Positions 8,398 to 17,925 of a stretch of 64,000 nt of DNA are shown piece after piece (positions within the stretch are counted from its first letter, which is position 1; each line of letters opens with the position of its first letter). A program made the translations under genes and the position numbers. Source of the stretch: Qipengyuania mesophila (GTDB lineage Bacteria; Pseudomonadota; Alphaproteobacteria; Sphingomonadales; Sphingomonadaceae); assembly GCF_019711655.1 (NCBI RefSeq), contig NZ_JAIGNU010000003.1, positions 186,001 to 250,000 of the forward strand, in the 5' to 3' direction. Under the pieces are notes generated by a model that saw nothing but the letters and a program-made list of their open reading frames with translations, ran no database searches and was not told the origin of the DNA.

Positions 8398-10059
8398 ATG
8401 CAAGCGGAAGCTGCACTGGGCCGAATCGGCCTGTGGTTCCTGATCATGCTGGCTGCCATCGCGGCAGCCGTTGCCGCCGCCGACAGCGGTTTTGCCGCCC
8501 ATGCCACGATCGTCGCAGTCATTGCCTTCGCAATGATCTGGATCAGTGCCTCGCGCTTCGATCCGCTGGGCAAGGCGCAGGGCTTCTTCAGGATGCCCGA
8601 GGGTCCTTCGCGTTATGACGACGAACCTATCCGCTGGGGCGTCATCGCCACGGTCTTTTGGGCGGTCGTGGGAATGCTCGTCGGGCTGATCATCGCTCTC
8701 CAGCTTGCCTATCCGTTGCTCAACATGGAGCCCTGGTTGAACTTCGGCAGGCTCCGCCCGCTTCACACCTCGGGAGTGATCTTTGCGTTCGGCGGCAATA
8801 TCCTCATTGCCTCCAGTTATTACGTGGTTCAGCGCACCAGCCGTGCTCGCCTCGCTTTCCCGAGCCTCGCCCGGTTCGTCTTCTGGGGTTATCAGCTCTT
8901 CCTCGTGCTGGCGGCCAGTGGGTATGTCCTCGGGGTGACGCAAAGCCGTGAGTACGCAGAGCCTGAATGGTACGTCGATCTTTGGTTGACGATCGTCTGG
9001 GTCGCGTACCTGATCGTCTTCGTCGGCACGCTCGCGCGCCGAACCGAACCGCACATCTATGTCGCGAACTGGTTCTACCTCTCGTTCATCATCACCATCG
9101 CCATGCTCCATATCGTCAACAATCTGGCGATACCGGTTCACATCCTCGGATCGCATTCCTATTCGCTGTTCGCGGGCGTGCAGGATGCGCTGACGCAGTG
9201 GTGGTACGGGCACAACGCGGTGGCGTTCTTCCTGACCGTGCCGTTCCTGGCGATGATGTACTACTTCGTGCCCAAGCAGGCCGAGCGGCCGATCTACAGC
9301 TACCGCCTGTCGATCCTCCACTTCTGGTCGCTGATCTTCCTCTACATCTGGGCCGGCCCGCACCACCTGCTTTACACCGCGTTGCCCGACTGGGCGCAGA
9401 CGCTCGGCATGGTGTTCTCGGTGGTGCTGTGGATGCCCAGTTGGGGCGGTATGATAAACGGCCTCATGACGCTCAACGGCGCTTGGGACAAGGTCCGCAC
9501 CGACCCGATCATCCGCATGATGGTGATGGCCCTGGCCTTCTATGGGATGGCCACCTTCGAAGGACCGATGCTGTCGATCAAGGCGGTGAATTCGCTTTCG
9601 CACTACACCGACTGGACCATCGGCCACGTCCACGCCGGCGCGCTCGGCTGGAACGGGATGATTTCCTTCGCCGCGGTATATTTCCTCGTGCCCCGACTAT
9701 GGAGGCGTGAGCGGCTCTATTCGCTGCGCTGGGTCAACTGGCACTTCTGGATGGCGACCATCGGAATCGTCTTCTACGCCGCGAGCATGTGGGTGTCGGG
9801 CATTACCCAAGGTCTGATGTGGCGCGAATACGGGTCGGACGGTTACCTCGTGAACAGCTTCGCCGACACCGTAGCCGCCCTTCACCCCATGTACCTTCTG
9901 CGCGCCTTCGGTGGGTCGCTGTATCTCGCAGGCGTCATCCTGATGGTTGCCAATGTCTGGTTGACGATCGTCGGGAGGCAACGCGCCGAAGCTCCGTTGC
10001 ATGATGCGCCGTACGACCCCGAGGCCGACCGGCCCATCGTAGCCCAGCCGGCCGAGTAG
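8398..10059 (+). CDS. ccoN: cbb3-type cytochrome c oxidase subunit I
   Basis: This is the catalytic subunit of the high-affinity cbb3 terminal oxidase, 553 residues with 12 or more membrane helices and full length. It carries the conserved histidines that hold haem b, haem b3 and Cu[14 protein letters not shown] (helix II), [10 protein letters not shown] (helix VI), the HH pair in WAGPHHLLY (helix VII), and [19 protein letters not shown] (helix X). The helix VII stretch YSYRLS supplies the tyrosine that is cross-linked in this subfamily. A TTG lies directly before the ATG, but ATG 8398 has the better ribosome-site spacing. It is the first gene of ccoNOQP, preceded by an FNR box, and so is expected to be induced at low oxygen. 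Confidence 0.97.
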   Translation: MQAEAALGRIGLWFLIMLAAIAAAVAAADSGFAAHATIVAVIAFAMIWISASRFDPLGKAQGFFRMPEGPSRYDDEPIRWGVIATVFWAVVGMLVGLIIALQLAYPLLNMEPWLNFGRLRPLHTSGVIFAFGGNILIASSYYVVQRTSRARLAFPSLARFVFWGYQLFLVLAASGYVLGVTQSREYAEPEWYVDLWLTIVWVAYLIVFVGTLARRTEPHIYVANWFYLSFIITIAMLHIVNNLAIPVHILGSHSYSLFAGVQDALTQWWYGHNAVAFFLTVPFLAMMYYFVPKQAERPIYSYRLSILHFWSLIFLYIWAGPHHLLYTALPDWAQTLGMVFSVVLWMPSWGGMINGLMTLNGAWDKVRTDPIIRMMVMALAFYGMATFEGPMLSIKAVNSLSHYTDWTIGHVHAGALGWNGMISFAAVYFLVPRLWRRERLYSLRWVNWHFWMATIGIVFYAASMWVSGITQGLMWREYGSDGYLVNSFADTVAALHPMYLLRAFGGSLYLAGVILMVANVWLTIVGRQRAEAPLHDAPYDPEADRPIVAQPAE

Positions 10060-10067
10060 GATCGATC

Positions 10068-10814
10068 ATGAGCTTTACCGAGCAACACAAGAAACTCGAA
10101 CGCAACATCACCATGCTGGGCGTCTTCGCCTTTGTCGCGGTGGCAATCGGCGGCGCGGTCGAAATCGCCCCCCTGTTCTGGATCGACAACACGATCGAGA
10201 AAGTCGACGGGATGCGGCCTTACACACCGCTCGAGCAGGCCGGACGCGATATCTACGTCCGCGAAGGCTGCTATGTCTGCCACAGCCAGATGATCCGCCC
10301 CTTCCGCGATGAGGTCGAACGCTATGGCCACTACTCGCTGGCGGCCGAGAGCATGTATGACCATCCCTTCCAGTGGGGATCGAAGCGCACCGGACCGGAT
10401 CTTGCCCGCGTCGGTGGGCGCTATTCCGACGAATGGCACGTGCAACATCTTCACGATCCGCGCTCGGTGGTCCCGGAAAGCGTGATGCCGACCTACGCTT
10501 TCCTGAGCGAAACCCCGCTCAAGACTGACGATGCTGCGGCGAAGCTTACGGCCCTGCGGCGCACAGGCGTTCCCTACAGCGATGCCGATATCGAGAAGGC
10601 GGAACTCGACATGAAGGCGCAGGGCGACCCGTTCGCCGATGCCGGAGATCTCGAGCAGCGTTATCCGAAGGCCCAGATCCGGGACTACGACGGCAATCCG
10701 GCGCGCTTGAGTGAAATGGATGCGCTGGTCGCATATCTCCAAATGCTCGGCACATTGGTCGATGTGAATAACGCTGCGGCGCAGGAAGAACTGGCACAGG
10801 AGCAAGGCCGGTGA
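10068..10814 (+). CDS. ccoO: cbb3 oxidase monohaem cytochrome c subunit II
   Basis: This 248-residue membrane-anchored monohaem cytochrome c passes electrons to CcoN. One N-terminal transmembrane helix (about 15-38) is followed by the haem site CYVCH (68-72) and the family stretch [15 protein letters not shown]. The haem-ligand methionine is likely in the SVMPTYAF region. The length is normal for CcoO. The gene starts 8 nt after ccoN, and its stop overlaps the GTG start of ccoQ. Confidence 0.97.
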   Translation: MSFTEQHKKLERNITMLGVFAFVAVAIGGAVEIAPLFWIDNTIEKVDGMRPYTPLEQAGRDIYVREGCYVCHSQMIRPFRDEVERYGHYSLAAESMYDHPFQWGSKRTGPDLARVGGRYSDEWHVQHLHDPRSVVPESVMPTYAFLSETPLKTDDAAAKLTALRRTGVPYSDADIEKAELDMKAQGDPFADAGDLEQRYPKAQIRDYDGNPARLSEMDALVAYLQMLGTLVDVNNAAAQEELAQEQGR

Positions 10815-10975
10815 GCACATACGATACGCTGCGACACTTCGCCGACAGCTATGGCCTCGCGGTCATGATGGTCGTTTTCCTGGGTATGGCTGCCTGGCCA
10901 TTCCGTCCTGGTGCCCGCGACCGCAATGACGCCGCGGCCAACATGATTTTCAAGGGGCAAGACGATGGCGAATAA
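10811..10975 (+). CDS. ccoQ: cbb3 oxidase small subunit CcoQ/FixQ
   Basis: This 54-residue protein begins with a GTG whose codon overlaps the ccoO stop (GTGA). It has one membrane helix ([17 protein letters not shown], about 16-32) followed by a short polar tail, the standard CcoQ layout that stabilises the CcoN/CcoP interaction. It overlaps the next start (ccoP, 10965) by 11 nt. Position in the operon and the hydropathy pattern support the call; CcoQ sequences are too short and variable for a motif. Confidence 0.88.
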   Translation: MSTYDTLRHFADSYGLAVMMVVFLGMAAWPFRPGARDRNDAAANMIFKGQDDGE

Positions 10976-11888
10976 GCAGTCGGACGGGAAAAGGATCGAC
11001 GAGCCAACCGGCACCGAAACCGTTGGTCATGAATGGGACGGGATCGAGGAACTCGATACACCCATGCCCCGCTGGTGGCTGTGGACTTTGTATCTGACCA
11101 TCGTCTGGGCAATCGCATATGTCATCGCCTATCCGGCTTGGCCAATGCTGCACAAGGCAACCGAAGGCGTGCTTGGATGGTCCAGTCGCGGCCAGCTGGC
11201 CGAGGAAATGAGCGCGGCCGACCTGGCGCGCGTCAGCGTGGGCGAACGGCTGGCAGCGATCGACATCAACAAGGTTCCGGCCAATGACGCGCTGATGCAG
11301 CAGGCCCGCGCGGGCGGTGCAGCAGCATTCAAGGTCAATTGTGTACAGTGTCACGGGGCGGGAGCCGGAGGTAACCAGAATCTCGGCTACCCCAACCTGA
11401 ACGACGACGATTGGCTGTGGGGGGGCGACATGGCTTCGATCGAATATACCATCGAGCATGGCATTCGCCAGCCGGGCTCCGACCGTCGACAAAGCCAGAT
11501 GCCGTCCTTCGAGGGCATGTTTGACAGTGCACAGCTCGACGCAGTGGCGCAGCATGTCCTCTCGCTAAGCGGCAAGGCCAAGCCCAATAGGGCCGGCGCG
11601 CAACTGTTCGCTGACAATTGTGCCGTCTGTCACGGCTCGCGCGGCGACGGCAATCGCGAACTTGGAGCTCCGCGTCTCAACGATGCGATCTGGCTGCGTG
11701 GGAATACGGCCGAGGCCATCAAGGCCCAGATGCTCAATCCGAAAATGGGGGCCATGCCGGCATGGGGCGAACGCCTCGATCCGATGACCATCAAGATGTT
11801 GACGGTCTATGTCCATTCGCTCGGGGGAGGCGAAGACTTCGTGGAGGTCGCGGCCGAACCCGGGGACGAGGTCGATGAGCAACCCTGA
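10965..11888 (+). CDS. ccoP: cbb3 oxidase dihaem cytochrome c subunit III
   Basis: This is a 307-residue dihaem cytochrome c that accepts electrons from periplasmic carriers. The N-terminal cytoplasmic stretch with HEWDGIEELDTPMPRWW is the FixP signature. One membrane helix (about 37-56) follows, then two cytochrome c domains with haem motifs CVQCH (126-130) and CAVCH (219-223). Partner methionines are probably in QMPSFEG and KMGAMPAWG. The gene overlaps ccoQ at its start and ccoG at its end, so the operon is tightly coupled. Confidence 0.97.
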   Translation: MANKQSDGKRIDEPTGTETVGHEWDGIEELDTPMPRWWLWTLYLTIVWAIAYVIAYPAWPMLHKATEGVLGWSSRGQLAEEMSAADLARVSVGERLAAIDINKVPANDALMQQARAGGAAAFKVNCVQCHGAGAGGNQNLGYPNLNDDDWLWGGDMASIEYTIEHGIRQPGSDRRQSQMPSFEGMFDSAQLDAVAQHVLSLSGKAKPNRAGAQLFADNCAVCHGSRGDGNRELGAPRLNDAIWLRGNTAEAIKAQMLNPKMGAMPAWGERLDPMTIKMLTVYVHSLGGGEDFVEVAAEPGDEVDEQP

Positions 11889-13455
11889 CGAACCCCGGGG
11901 CGATGGCGAGCGCGACTGGTCGCTCGTGGTCGAGGACGGTGTTGCCAAGGTCAACGAACCCGTGTCGAGCGCGGTCGCCGATGCCGAGGCGGCGACGCGC
12001 CGACACGAACCGCACGAACCTTCGCGCCAGCACCTGCCGGAGAAGCTCTACGAGCCGAGGCGGCAGGTACACAACAAGCGGATCGACGGCCCTTTCCGCC
12101 GGTTCAAGTGGTTCGTCATGCTCGTCACACTGGCGATCTATTATATCACGCCGTGGATCCGCTGGGACCGTGGGGCCTACGCGCCCGACCAGGCGGTGCT
12201 TGTCGATCTGGCGAACCGGCGCTTCTACATGTTCTCGATCGAGATCTGGCCGCAGGAGTTCTATTTCGTCGCAGGCCTGCTGATCATGGCTGGGATCGGA
12301 CTGTTCCTCGTCACCAGTGCGGTGGGGCGGGCCTGGTGCGGCTATGCCTGCCCCCAGACGGTGTGGACCGATCTCTTCCAGCATATCGACCGCTTCGTCG
12401 ACGGCGACCGCAACGCCCGCATGCGTCTCGACGCCGCACCCTGGACCTGGGGAAAGGTGCTGCGGCGCGGCTTCAAGTGGACGATCTATCTGATCATCGG
12501 TTTCTGGACCGGGGGTGCATGGATCATGTACTTCGCAGATGCCCCGACCCTGGTGCACGACTTCTGGCGGGGCGAAGCGGCACCCGTCGCCTATATTACC
12601 GTCGCCGTGCTGACGCTCACCACCGTGACGCTGGGCGGCTTCATGCGCGAGCAGGTGTGCATCTACATGTGTCCCTGGCCCCGCATCCAGACCGCCATGA
12701 TGGACGAAAAGTCGTTGCTGGTGACCTACAAGGACTGGCGCGGCGAACCGCGCGGCAGCGTGAAGAAGTCCGAAAAGCACCCGGGCGAGTTCGGCGATTG
12801 CATCGATTGCACCATGTGCGTGCAGGTCTGCCCGACCGGTATCGACATCCGTGAAGGACCGCAGATCGGATGCATTACCTGCGCGCTGTGCATCGACGCC
12901 TGTGACCGGGTGATGAAGGATATCGGTCGCCCGAGAGGGCTGATCGACTATGCGACGCTCGAGGATTGTCAGGCCGAGGCCGCAGGCGGCGAAGTCCGCT
13001 CGCCCTGGAAGGCCCTCTTTCGCCCGCGTACGCTGGTGTATCTCGGCATCTGGTCAGCGATCGGCGCGGCGATGCTCTTCGCACTCGGCACCCGTTCACG
13101 GCTCGACCTCACGGTGGCCGCAGATCGCAATCCGCCCTATATGCTGATGAGCGATGGGGCGGTGCGCAATTCCTATACGCTAAAGCTGCGCAACATGAGC
13201 AGTGAGCCGCGCGACATGCATATCGCAATCGAGGGTCTCGATGGCGGGGTCATGTGGACCGACAGCACCGCTATGGACCAGGCGTCGCGCGTGCAGGACG
13301 TCACCGTCCCTGCCGACGAGACCCGAACGGTCCGGGCGTACGTGCGCGCACCTGATGGCACGACCACACAGGATTTCGCATTCCTCCTCAGCGGGGGTGG
13401 AGAGCGTCCCGAGAGCGATCGAGCCGAAACTCGCTTCGATGCACCGGAGGAATAA
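11875..13455 (+). CDS. ccoG: cytochrome c oxidase accessory protein CcoG (RdxA/FixG), Cu(II) reductase
   Basis: This 526-residue membrane iron-sulfur protein is needed for cbb3 assembly; characterised CcoG reduces Cu(II) for delivery. ATG 11875 overlaps the ccoP end by 14 nt and is chosen over an upstream in-frame ATG. It has about five membrane helices, the conserved CGYACPQTVWTDLF and CIYMCPWPRIQTAM stretches, and a ferredoxin-like block with CIDCTMCVQVCP and CITCALCIDAC (two 4Fe-4S sites). The C-terminal periplasmic immunoglobulin-like domain (about 400-526) is typical. It starts the ccoGHIS assembly set, which follows ccoNOQP directly. Confidence 0.96.
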   Translation: MSNPDEPRGDGERDWSLVVEDGVAKVNEPVSSAVADAEAATRRHEPHEPSRQHLPEKLYEPRRQVHNKRIDGPFRRFKWFVMLVTLAIYYITPWIRWDRGAYAPDQAVLVDLANRRFYMFSIEIWPQEFYFVAGLLIMAGIGLFLVTSAVGRAWCGYACPQTVWTDLFQHIDRFVDGDRNARMRLDAAPWTWGKVLRRGFKWTIYLIIGFWTGGAWIMYFADAPTLVHDFWRGEAAPVAYITVAVLTLTTVTLGGFMREQVCIYMCPWPRIQTAMMDEKSLLVTYKDWRGEPRGSVKKSEKHPGEFGDCIDCTMCVQVCPTGIDIREGPQIGCITCALCIDACDRVMKDIGRPRGLIDYATLEDCQAEAAGGEVRSPWKALFRPRTLVYLGIWSAIGAAMLFALGTRSRLDLTVAADRNPPYMLMSDGAVRNSYTLKLRNMSSEPRDMHIAIEGLDGGVMWTDSTAMDQASRVQDVTVPADETRTVRAYVRAPDGTTTQDFAFLLSGGGERPESDRAETRFDAPEE

Positions 13456-13456
13456 G

Positions 13457-13903
13457 ATGACGAAGCGATTTTCCGGTTGGCACATGACCGGCATCCTTGT
13501 CGGCGGCTTCGGCGTGGTCATTGCCGTCAACCTCCTGATGGCAAGCTTCGCGGTCGGCAGCTTCGGCGGGGTCGTCGTCGACAATTCCTATGTCGCCAGC
13601 CAGAAGTTCAACGACTGGCTTGCGGAGGCCGAGCGCCAGAATCACCTCGGCTGGACTGCACGGATGGGTCGGGACGGCGACGGTCGCCTGATAGTCGCGA
13701 CCCAGGGCGTGCCGCCTACCGCCCGCGCCAAGGTCGTCTTGCGTCACCCATTGGGAAAGACCGAAACCATGGAATTCGACCTCGTACCGAATGGTGCGGG
13801 CCGCTATGTGAGCCCTGAGAGGCTTCCCGAGGGGCGCTGGCTTGCGCGTCTCGAGCTCCAGAATGGTGCCGACACCATGCGGATCGAGAGGCCGCTGGGA
13901 TGA
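13457..13903 (+). CDS. ccoH: FixH/CcoH family cbb3 assembly protein
   Basis: This 148-residue membrane protein has one N-terminal helix (GWHMTGILVGGFGVVIAVNLLMA would be 7-29) and a periplasmic domain with the FixH pattern DNSYVASQKFNDWLAEAERQ. CcoH is required for stable assembly of cbb3 and works with the copper ATPase CcoI. It starts one nucleotide after the ccoG stop, and its end overlaps the ccoI start by 4 nt (ATGA). Confidence 0.92.
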   Translation: MTKRFSGWHMTGILVGGFGVVIAVNLLMASFAVGSFGGVVVDNSYVASQKFNDWLAEAERQNHLGWTARMGRDGDGRLIVATQGVPPTARAKVVLRHPLGKTETMEFDLVPNGAGRYVSPERLPEGRWLARLELQNGADTMRIERPLG

Positions 13904-16023
13904 ACGCTTCTGCCGCCATTGACCCGGTCCCCTTGAGCGCTCTGGCGGACAGTCGCTTCACCGTACCCGGCATGCGCTGCGCCGGGTGTATCGCCAAGAT
14001 CGAGCGCGGGCTCTCCGAACTCGATGGCGTCGAGGTGGCGCGGGTCAATTTCTCGGCCAAGCGCGTCGCGGTGCGCCATGTCGCCTCGCTGAGCACGCGC
14101 GACGTCGTCGAGGCCCTCGCGCATCTCGGGTTCGAGGCGCAGGCCGTGGTCGACAATCCGCTGGCGCAGGACGACCGCGAGGCGAAGGCGCTGCTCCGCG
14201 CTTTGGCGGTGGCGGGCTTCGGCATGATGAACATCATGCTGCTGTCGGTCAGCGTGTGGTCGGGGGCGGGCGGGGTCACGCGTGAGCTGTTTCACTGGCT
14301 CTCCGCCCTGATCGCGATTCCGGTGATCGCCTATGCCGGGCGTCCCTTCTTCGCCAGCGCGGCGATGGCGCTGCGCTACCGGCGGACCAATATGGATGTG
14401 CCGATCTCGATCGGCGTGCTGTTGGCGACCGGACTCAGCTTTTACGAGACGCTGACCGGCGGCGCGCACGCCTATTTCGACGGCGCGGTCATGCTGCTGT
14501 TCTTCCTGCTTGCGGGCCGCGCGCTCGACGCCACCATGCGCAACAAGACACGGGCCGGAATCGGTGCGCTCCTCTCGCGCATGGGCAAGAGTGCGACCGT
14601 GCTCGATGCGTCGGGGACGAGCCGCGTGATCGCCGCCGAAGAGATCGAACCGGGAATGCTGATGCTGGTCGCGGCAGGCGAGGCGCTGGCTGCGGACGGG
14701 GTGGTCGAAGACGGCTCCACCGCGCTCGACAACGCCATGCTGACAGGCGAAAGCACGCCGCAAGTCGCCGAAGAAGGCGACACGGTCTATGCCGGGGCGA
14801 TCAATCTCGGTAGCGCGGTGCGCGTGCGCGTGACCGCTGCGGCTTCGGACACGGCGCTAGCCGAAATCGCCCGGTTGATGGACGAGGCGGGGCAGTCGCG
14901 CAGTAGCTATGTGAGAATCGCCGACCGCGCTTCGCGCCTCTACGCCCCAGCGGTGCATACGCTGGCGCTGCTGGCTTTCGTGGGTTGGATGATCGCAGGC
15001 GCGGGCTGGCACCATGCGCTGGTGATTGCCATTGCCGTGCTTATCATCACCTGTCCCTGCGCCATGGGTCTCGCGGTGCCGGCGGCGCAGGTGGTCGCCT
15101 CGGGGGCGCTCGCCCGCCACGGCTTGCTGGTCAAGGATGGCAGCGCGCTCGAACGGCTCGCCGAGGTCGATGTCGCGCTGTTCGACAAGACCGGAACGCT
15201 CACGCTCGGCGAGCCGGTGCCGCAGCTCGGCCACCTGTCGGCGCAGCAGGCTTCGGTGGCGCTGGCCCTCGCGCGGACCAGTCGCCATCCGCTGAGCAGG
15301 GGGATCGCCCAAGCGTTAGTGGAGCAGGGCGTAGCGGCCGCCTCAGTCGAGAGGGTGCGGGAGCATCCGGGGAAGGGCGTCACCGGTTGGCTCGATGATG
15401 TGCCGGTCTCACTGGAAAGGCCCGCGACGACCAGCGCGGCGCTCTCGACGAGCCTGCGGATCGGCACCGATGCAGTCACCATCGCCTATTCCGACCCGAT
15501 CCGCGACGATGCTGGCCCGGCACTCCGGGCTCTCGAAGCCGAGGGTATCCAGGCGAGCATCCTTTCGGGCGATCGCGCAGCTCCGGTCGCCGCGATGGCC
15601 GGTGAGTTGGGCATCGGATGGCAGGCCGAACTCCTGCCCGATGCCAAGCTGAAGCTGCTCGAAGATCTCAAGGCATCGGGCCACTATCCGCTGATGGTCG
15701 GCGACGGAATCAATGATGGACCCGCGCTCGCAGCCGCGCATGCTTCGATCGCCCCGGGTAGCGCCAGCGACGCCAGCCAGCAGGCGGCCGATGCGGTCTT
15801 CCTGGGGCGCTCGCTGATGCCGGTGGCGCTCGCGGTCCGCGTTGCCCGCAGGACGATGGTGATCGTGCGCCAGAATTTCGCTTTCGCCGTGCTTTACAAC
15901 ATCCTTGCCGTGCCGCTGGCGCTGGCGGGGATGGTCACGCCGCTGATCGCCGCCGTGGCGATGTCGCTCAGTTCGCTGGTGGTCGTGGGCAATTCGCTGC
16001 GGCTCGCAAGGGCGGCGCGATGA
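13900..16023 (+). CDS. ccoI: heavy-metal translocating P-type ATPase for cbb3 copper supply
   Basis: This 707-residue P1B-type ATPase exports copper needed for the CuB site of cbb3. The N-terminal metal-binding domain has MRCAGC (Cys27, Cys30). The metal-translocation motif is CPC (Cys385-Pro-Cys387), the phosphorylation site is DKTGTLT (Asp429), and the hinge is GDGINDGPAL near residue 600. Only one metal-binding domain is present, as usual in FixI/CcoI. It overlaps ccoH (ATGA) and ccoS (ATGA), which makes the assignment to cbb3 biogenesis, rather than general copper tolerance, secure. Confidence 0.96.
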   Translation: MNASAAIDPVPLSALADSRFTVPGMRCAGCIAKIERGLSELDGVEVARVNFSAKRVAVRHVASLSTRDVVEALAHLGFEAQAVVDNPLAQDDREAKALLRALAVAGFGMMNIMLLSVSVWSGAGGVTRELFHWLSALIAIPVIAYAGRPFFASAAMALRYRRTNMDVPISIGVLLATGLSFYETLTGGAHAYFDGAVMLLFFLLAGRALDATMRNKTRAGIGALLSRMGKSATVLDASGTSRVIAAEEIEPGMLMLVAAGEALAADGVVEDGSTALDNAMLTGESTPQVAEEGDTVYAGAINLGSAVRVRVTAAASDTALAEIARLMDEAGQSRSSYVRIADRASRLYAPAVHTLALLAFVGWMIAGAGWHHALVIAIAVLIITCPCAMGLAVPAAQVVASGALARHGLLVKDGSALERLAEVDVALFDKTGTLTLGEPVPQLGHLSAQQASVALALARTSRHPLSRGIAQALVEQGVAAASVERVREHPGKGVTGWLDDVPVSLERPATTSAALSTSLRIGTDAVTIAYSDPIRDDAGPALRALEAEGIQASILSGDRAAPVAAMAGELGIGWQAELLPDAKLKLLEDLKASGHYPLMVGDGINDGPALAAAHASIAPGSASDASQQAADAVFLGRSLMPVALAVRVARRTMVIVRQNFAFAVLYNILAVPLALAGMVTPLIAAVAMSLSSLVVVGNSLRLARAAR

Positions 16024-16172
16024 GCGGTCTGGCGTTCCTCATCCCGATTGCGCTGGGCATGGGTCTGGTCGGCCTGGGGGCGTTCTTCTGGGCCATGCGC
16101 AAGGGGCAGTTCGACGATCTCGACGGCGCCGCGCACCGCATCCTGATCGAGGACGAGGATGACCAGGCTTGA
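16020..16172 (+). CDS. ccoS: cbb3 oxidase assembly protein CcoS
   Basis: This 50-residue protein has a single membrane helix (LAFLIPIALGMGLVGLGAFFW, starting at residue 4) followed by the hallmark CcoS tail AMRKGQFDDLDGAAHRIL. CcoS is needed for insertion of haem b and CuB into CcoN. The start overlaps the ccoI stop (ATGA) and the stop overlaps the TTG of the next small gene. It is usually the last gene of ccoGHIS. Confidence 0.93.
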   Translation: MSGLAFLIPIALGMGLVGLGAFFWAMRKGQFDDLDGAAHRILIEDEDDQA

Positions 16173-16378
16173 TCCATTCGCTAGCCCTTGGACTGGCCGC
16201 ACTGCTGCCGCTGGCGATCGGCCCCTCGCCGGCGTCCGCAACGAACATCACCGCGAAATTCTGCGGTGGCGGCACCGTCGAAATTCCGATCAGGCGCGAT
16301 GGCGACCCGACCCCGCCGTGCACCATGAAAGGTTGCCACGCGGGTTCGTGCCGCAAGCGAATTGATCTGCGTCAATGA
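16169..16378 (+). CDS. small exported cysteine-containing protein of unknown function
   Basis: This 69-residue protein was not matched to a named family. The TTG start overlaps the ccoS stop (TTGA), a coupling pattern that supports translation. Residues 1-24 form a signal peptide ending PSPASA. The mature part of about 45 residues has three Cys in FCGG, PPCTMKGCHAGSC-type spacing (four in total) and a basic tail. Export and Cys content next to copper/haem assembly genes suggest a periplasmic role in metal or thiol chemistry, but this is inference only. The last codons contain the FNR box of hemN. A competing ATG at 16159 is in another frame and has no signal peptide. Confidence 0.6.
   Translation: MIHSLALGLAALLPLAIGPSPASATNITAKFCGGGTVEIPIRRDGDPTPPCTMKGCHAGSCRKRIDLRQ
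16362..16375 (+). promoter_or_regulatory. FNR/FixK box before hemN
   Basis: TTGATCTGCGTCAA matches TTGAT-N4-ATCAA with one change (GTCAA). It lies inside the last codons of the small exported gene and just before hemN. Its centre is 41.5 bp before ATG 16410, so a class II start of transcription would fall at that ATG. Confidence 0.78.
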
Positions 16379-16409
16379 CCACGGCCGCCGCATGCCCGAA
16401 CAGCGGCGC

Positions 16410-17723
16410 ATGTGGACCTACTACCCCGAGCTGCTGGCGACGCCGGTACCGCGCTACACCAGCTATCCCACCGCCGCCGAATTCGATGCGATCGATGGCA
16501 ACCTCTACCGCAGCGCGCTGCAGCGGACGCAGGGCGATGTTTCGCTCTATGTCCATATCCCCTTCTGCGAGAAGATCTGCTTCTATTGCGGCTGCAATAC
16601 CGGTCGCGCCAACCGCCGCCAGCGACTGGAATCCTACCTTGCGGCGCTCCATGACGAAATCGAGACGGTCGCGCGCGAATTGCCCGCCGACGTGCGGGTC
16701 ACCTCGATTGCTTTCGGCGGCGGCAGTCCCAACGCGATCACGCCGGATGATTTTCGCACGCTCTTCGCAGCGCTCGAGCGGAGTTTCGCTCTCGACAATC
16801 CGACGCTCTCGATCGAGCTCGACCCGCGCACGCTGACACCCGAATGGATGGCGGTTGTCGCGGCGCTGGGCATTTCCCGCGCCAGCCTCGGCGTCCAGAC
16901 CTTCGCCGCGCATTGCCAGCAAGCGATCGGGCGCGTGCAGCCCGAGGACTGTATCGTGCGCGCGGTGGACGGATTGCGCGAGGCGGGCGTCGCCTCGCTC
17001 AATTTCGATCTCATGTACGGCCTGCCCGGCCAGACGATGCACGATCTGGAAGACAGCCTCCAGCGAACCCGTGTGCTCGGCGCCGACCGGGTCGCGCTGT
17101 TCGGCTATGCGCATGTGCCGCATGTCGTCCCGCGCCAGCGCGCGATAGATGGCTCGGCCCTTCCGGATCAGGCACAGCGGTTCGCCATGGCCGAGGCCGG
17201 TTACGCCTATTTCGCCACGCATGGCTATCTGCCGATCGGTTTCGACCACTTCGCGCGACCGGGGGGCGATCCGCTGGCCAAGGCGGCGCTGGAGGGGAAA
17301 TTGCGGCGAAATTTCCAAGGCTTCACCGATGATCGCAGCGAAGTGCTGATCGGGCTCGGCGCCTCGGCAATCAGCAGTTTCCCGCACCTGCTGGCGCAGA
17401 ACGAGAAGAATAGCGGGCGCTATCGCATGCTGTCCTCGCAGGGGCAGCTATCGGCCAATCGCGGCGTGATGCGCAGCGCGGAGGATCGCTATCGCGGCGC
17501 GGTCATCGAACGGCTGCTGTGCCACAGTCGCGCCCGGCTCGGAACGGCGTTGATGCGCGAAGCCCAGCCGCAGCTCGAACCCTTCGTCACACTCGGGCTG
17601 GCCTCGGTTGATCGCGAATGGCTGACGATCCTGCCCGACGGTCTGCCCTATGCCCGCACGATCGCGGCTCTGTTTGACGGGTATCGCCCGCTCACCCGGC
17701 GGCGGTTCAGCTCGGCGGTCTAG
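16410..17723 (+). CDS. hemN: oxygen-independent coproporphyrinogen III dehydrogenase
   Basis: This radical SAM enzyme converts coproporphyrinogen III to protoporphyrinogen IX without oxygen, and is therefore needed for haem under low oxygen. From ATG 16410 it is 437 residues. The N-terminal PRYTSYPTAAEF is the HemN signature, and CEKICFYCGC (Cys53, Cys57, Cys60, extra Cys62) holds the 4Fe-4S cluster. The glycine-rich FGGGSPN and LMYGLPGQT follow. ATG 16392 is an alternative start giving six more residues. Neither start has a clear ribosome site, and the FNR box spacing would make 16410 the first base of a leaderless mRNA. Co-location with cco is common. Confidence 0.93.
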   Translation: MWTYYPELLATPVPRYTSYPTAAEFDAIDGNLYRSALQRTQGDVSLYVHIPFCEKICFYCGCNTGRANRRQRLESYLAALHDEIETVARELPADVRVTSIAFGGGSPNAITPDDFRTLFAALERSFALDNPTLSIELDPRTLTPEWMAVVAALGISRASLGVQTFAAHCQQAIGRVQPEDCIVRAVDGLREAGVASLNFDLMYGLPGQTMHDLEDSLQRTRVLGADRVALFGYAHVPHVVPRQRAIDGSALPDQAQRFAMAEAGYAYFATHGYLPIGFDHFARPGGDPLAKAALEGKLRRNFQGFTDDRSEVLIGLGASAISSFPHLLAQNEKNSGRYRMLSSQGQLSANRGVMRSAEDRYRGAVIERLLCHSRARLGTALMREAQPQLEPFVTLGLASVDREWLTILPDGLPYARTIAALFDGYRPLTRRRFSSAV

Positions 17724-17925
17724 TCCACTTGCCTGCGCAATCCACGCCCGGGTGACGCGGCCGTCCTGCGGCAGCAACATCGGCCATGCCCCCCTCCCGA
17801 TCCACAGCCTCGCCGCTGTCGATTTGCCTGCTGTTGAGCATGATTGTGCGACGGTCAGCTGCCGGAACCGTACGAACATTGGAAAAAGCTGGCTTCGACA
17901 ACCTTGCGTGATAGTGTCGGGCGGG

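Noticed and set aside
7585..9633. 682-residue minus-strand frame
   Set aside because: Antisense shadow of the regulator and ccoN; very His/Arg/Glu-rich, typical of GC-bias artefacts.
16159..16365. ATG frame of 68 residues after ccoS
   Set aside because: The overlapping TTG frame has a clean signal peptide and direct stop/start coupling; the ATG frame is Arg/His-rich without features.
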